From Chrysomallon squamiferum (taxonomy: Eukaryota > Mollusca > Gastropoda > Neomphalida > Peltospiridae): DNA of 64,000 nt. Made by a program: the position numbers and the translations under genes. A model generated the notes under the pieces. It searched no databases. It saw only the letters and a list, made by a program, of their open reading frames with translations, and was not told where the DNA came from. This document shows positions 63,690-64,000 of this stretch, piece by piece (within the stretch, counting starts at the first letter, position 1; each line of letters opens with the position of its first letter). The stretch is taken from positions 5,426,142-5,490,141 of the forward strand of contig CM022670.1 in the NCBI GenBank assembly GCA_012295275.1, given 5' to 3'.

Positions 63690-63785
63690 CTGCTCGTTAC
63701 AGAGCATTGGTTGGAATGGGATATATTCCAGTGGGCGAAATTAAAAGTACTGATCCTATAACACATCACACTTTAGAGCAGCTCC
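63690..63785 (-). mobile_element. Degraded SINE head
   Basis: GAGCATTGGTTGGAATGGGA, TTCCAGTGGGC, then GATCCTATAACACATCACAC and TTTAGAGCAG follow, in reverse, the tRNA-derived head of the SINE family. Confidence 0.55.
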
Positions 63786-63940
63786 CTGCTCAATGAAATA
63801 CATATCACTGTACTGTGTACCTATCTAACTGTAGATAAAAACCACAAATCTTTGGAATATCTTCAGTGAGTATTGTCAGTTAAGTTGCTGTTGTGGTGGA
63901 TTGTGGGTAAATTATGTGCTGTGTATTGTGGGTAAATTAC

Positions 63941-64000
63941 CTGCTGCAGTGGAGGGGTTGGTGGTGTATCACAGATTTCAGTGTGGAATGTTTTCAGCTT
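63941..64000 (-). CDS. Exon of the right-hand gene, cut by the window edge
   Basis: The last 60 bases on the minus strand read KLKTFHTEICDTPPTPPLQQ in the only frame that matches the next exon (phase 0), followed by donor CAGCAG|GTAATT. TPPTPP is a possible proline-directed phosphorylation or SH3/WW ligand motif. The rest of the exon lies outside the window, so the family cannot be named. Confidence 0.65.

Larger units (their letters stand above)
62615..63940 (-). other. Intron of the right-hand gene
   Basis: About 1.3 kb. It includes an (AAC)n run (62642-62677), an imperfect ATA/GTA tract to about 62990, and a SINE head at 63690-63785. No exon is visible. Confidence 0.75.

Overview
This is eukaryotic, intron-rich animal DNA: AT-rich, full of simple repeats and poly-T/poly-A tracts, with short phase-consistent exons bounded by GT/AG. 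The best clue to the organism is a tRNA-derived SINE at about 56.70-57.17 kb. Its body resembles a SINE I remember from bivalve and gastropod genomes (core words CTATTTC, TTCCAACCAGTGCTGCA, ATATAAAAGATTCCTTGCTG). I therefore infer a mollusc, probably not a cephalopod, but this rests on memory and not on a search.

Layout. (1) 1-18.36 kb: no gene that I can support. It holds microsatellites, a small Tc1/mariner-type element carrying a transposase N-terminal fragment (571-805), and several CpG-rich, less AT-rich islands that may be regulatory. (2) 23.94-53.43 kb, minus strand: one gene, the ortholog of insect E74 (Eip74EF) and vertebrate ELF1/2/4, an ETS-domain transcription factor. I could join every coding exon by splice site and reading phase: six shared exons (30870-30730, 28858-28769, 27933-27799, 24900-24784, 24447-24195, 24052-23944) and two alternative first exons (40558-40243 and 53432-53372). 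Both first exons end in phase 1, so either fits the shared exons, giving proteins of 386 and 301 residues that differ only at the N terminus. The ETS domain lies at the extreme C terminus, as in insect E74. A 3' UTR of at least about 0.75 kb, possibly several kb, follows toward 18.4 kb. (3) 53.5-59 kb: the upstream region of E74, with a CpG-richer promoter zone and a SINE split by a 156-bp piggyBac-type MITE at a TTAA site. (4) 59.19-64.0 kb, minus strand: the 3' end of a second gene (exons at >=64000-63941, 62614-62341 and probably 59367-59192) that I cannot identify; its first exons lie outside the window.

Together: the window is essentially one transcription-factor locus with two promoters about 13 kb apart, plus the tail of an upstream gene in the same orientation. 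The shorter-range first exon adds a 105-residue leader with two SUMO-consensus lysines and a VLDLS (CtBP-like) motif; the distal first exon adds only 20 residues. This suggests isoforms with different regulatory output on the same DNA sites. By eye CpG is frequent from 1 to about 18.36 kb, scarce from there to 52.8 kb, and rises again around both first exons.
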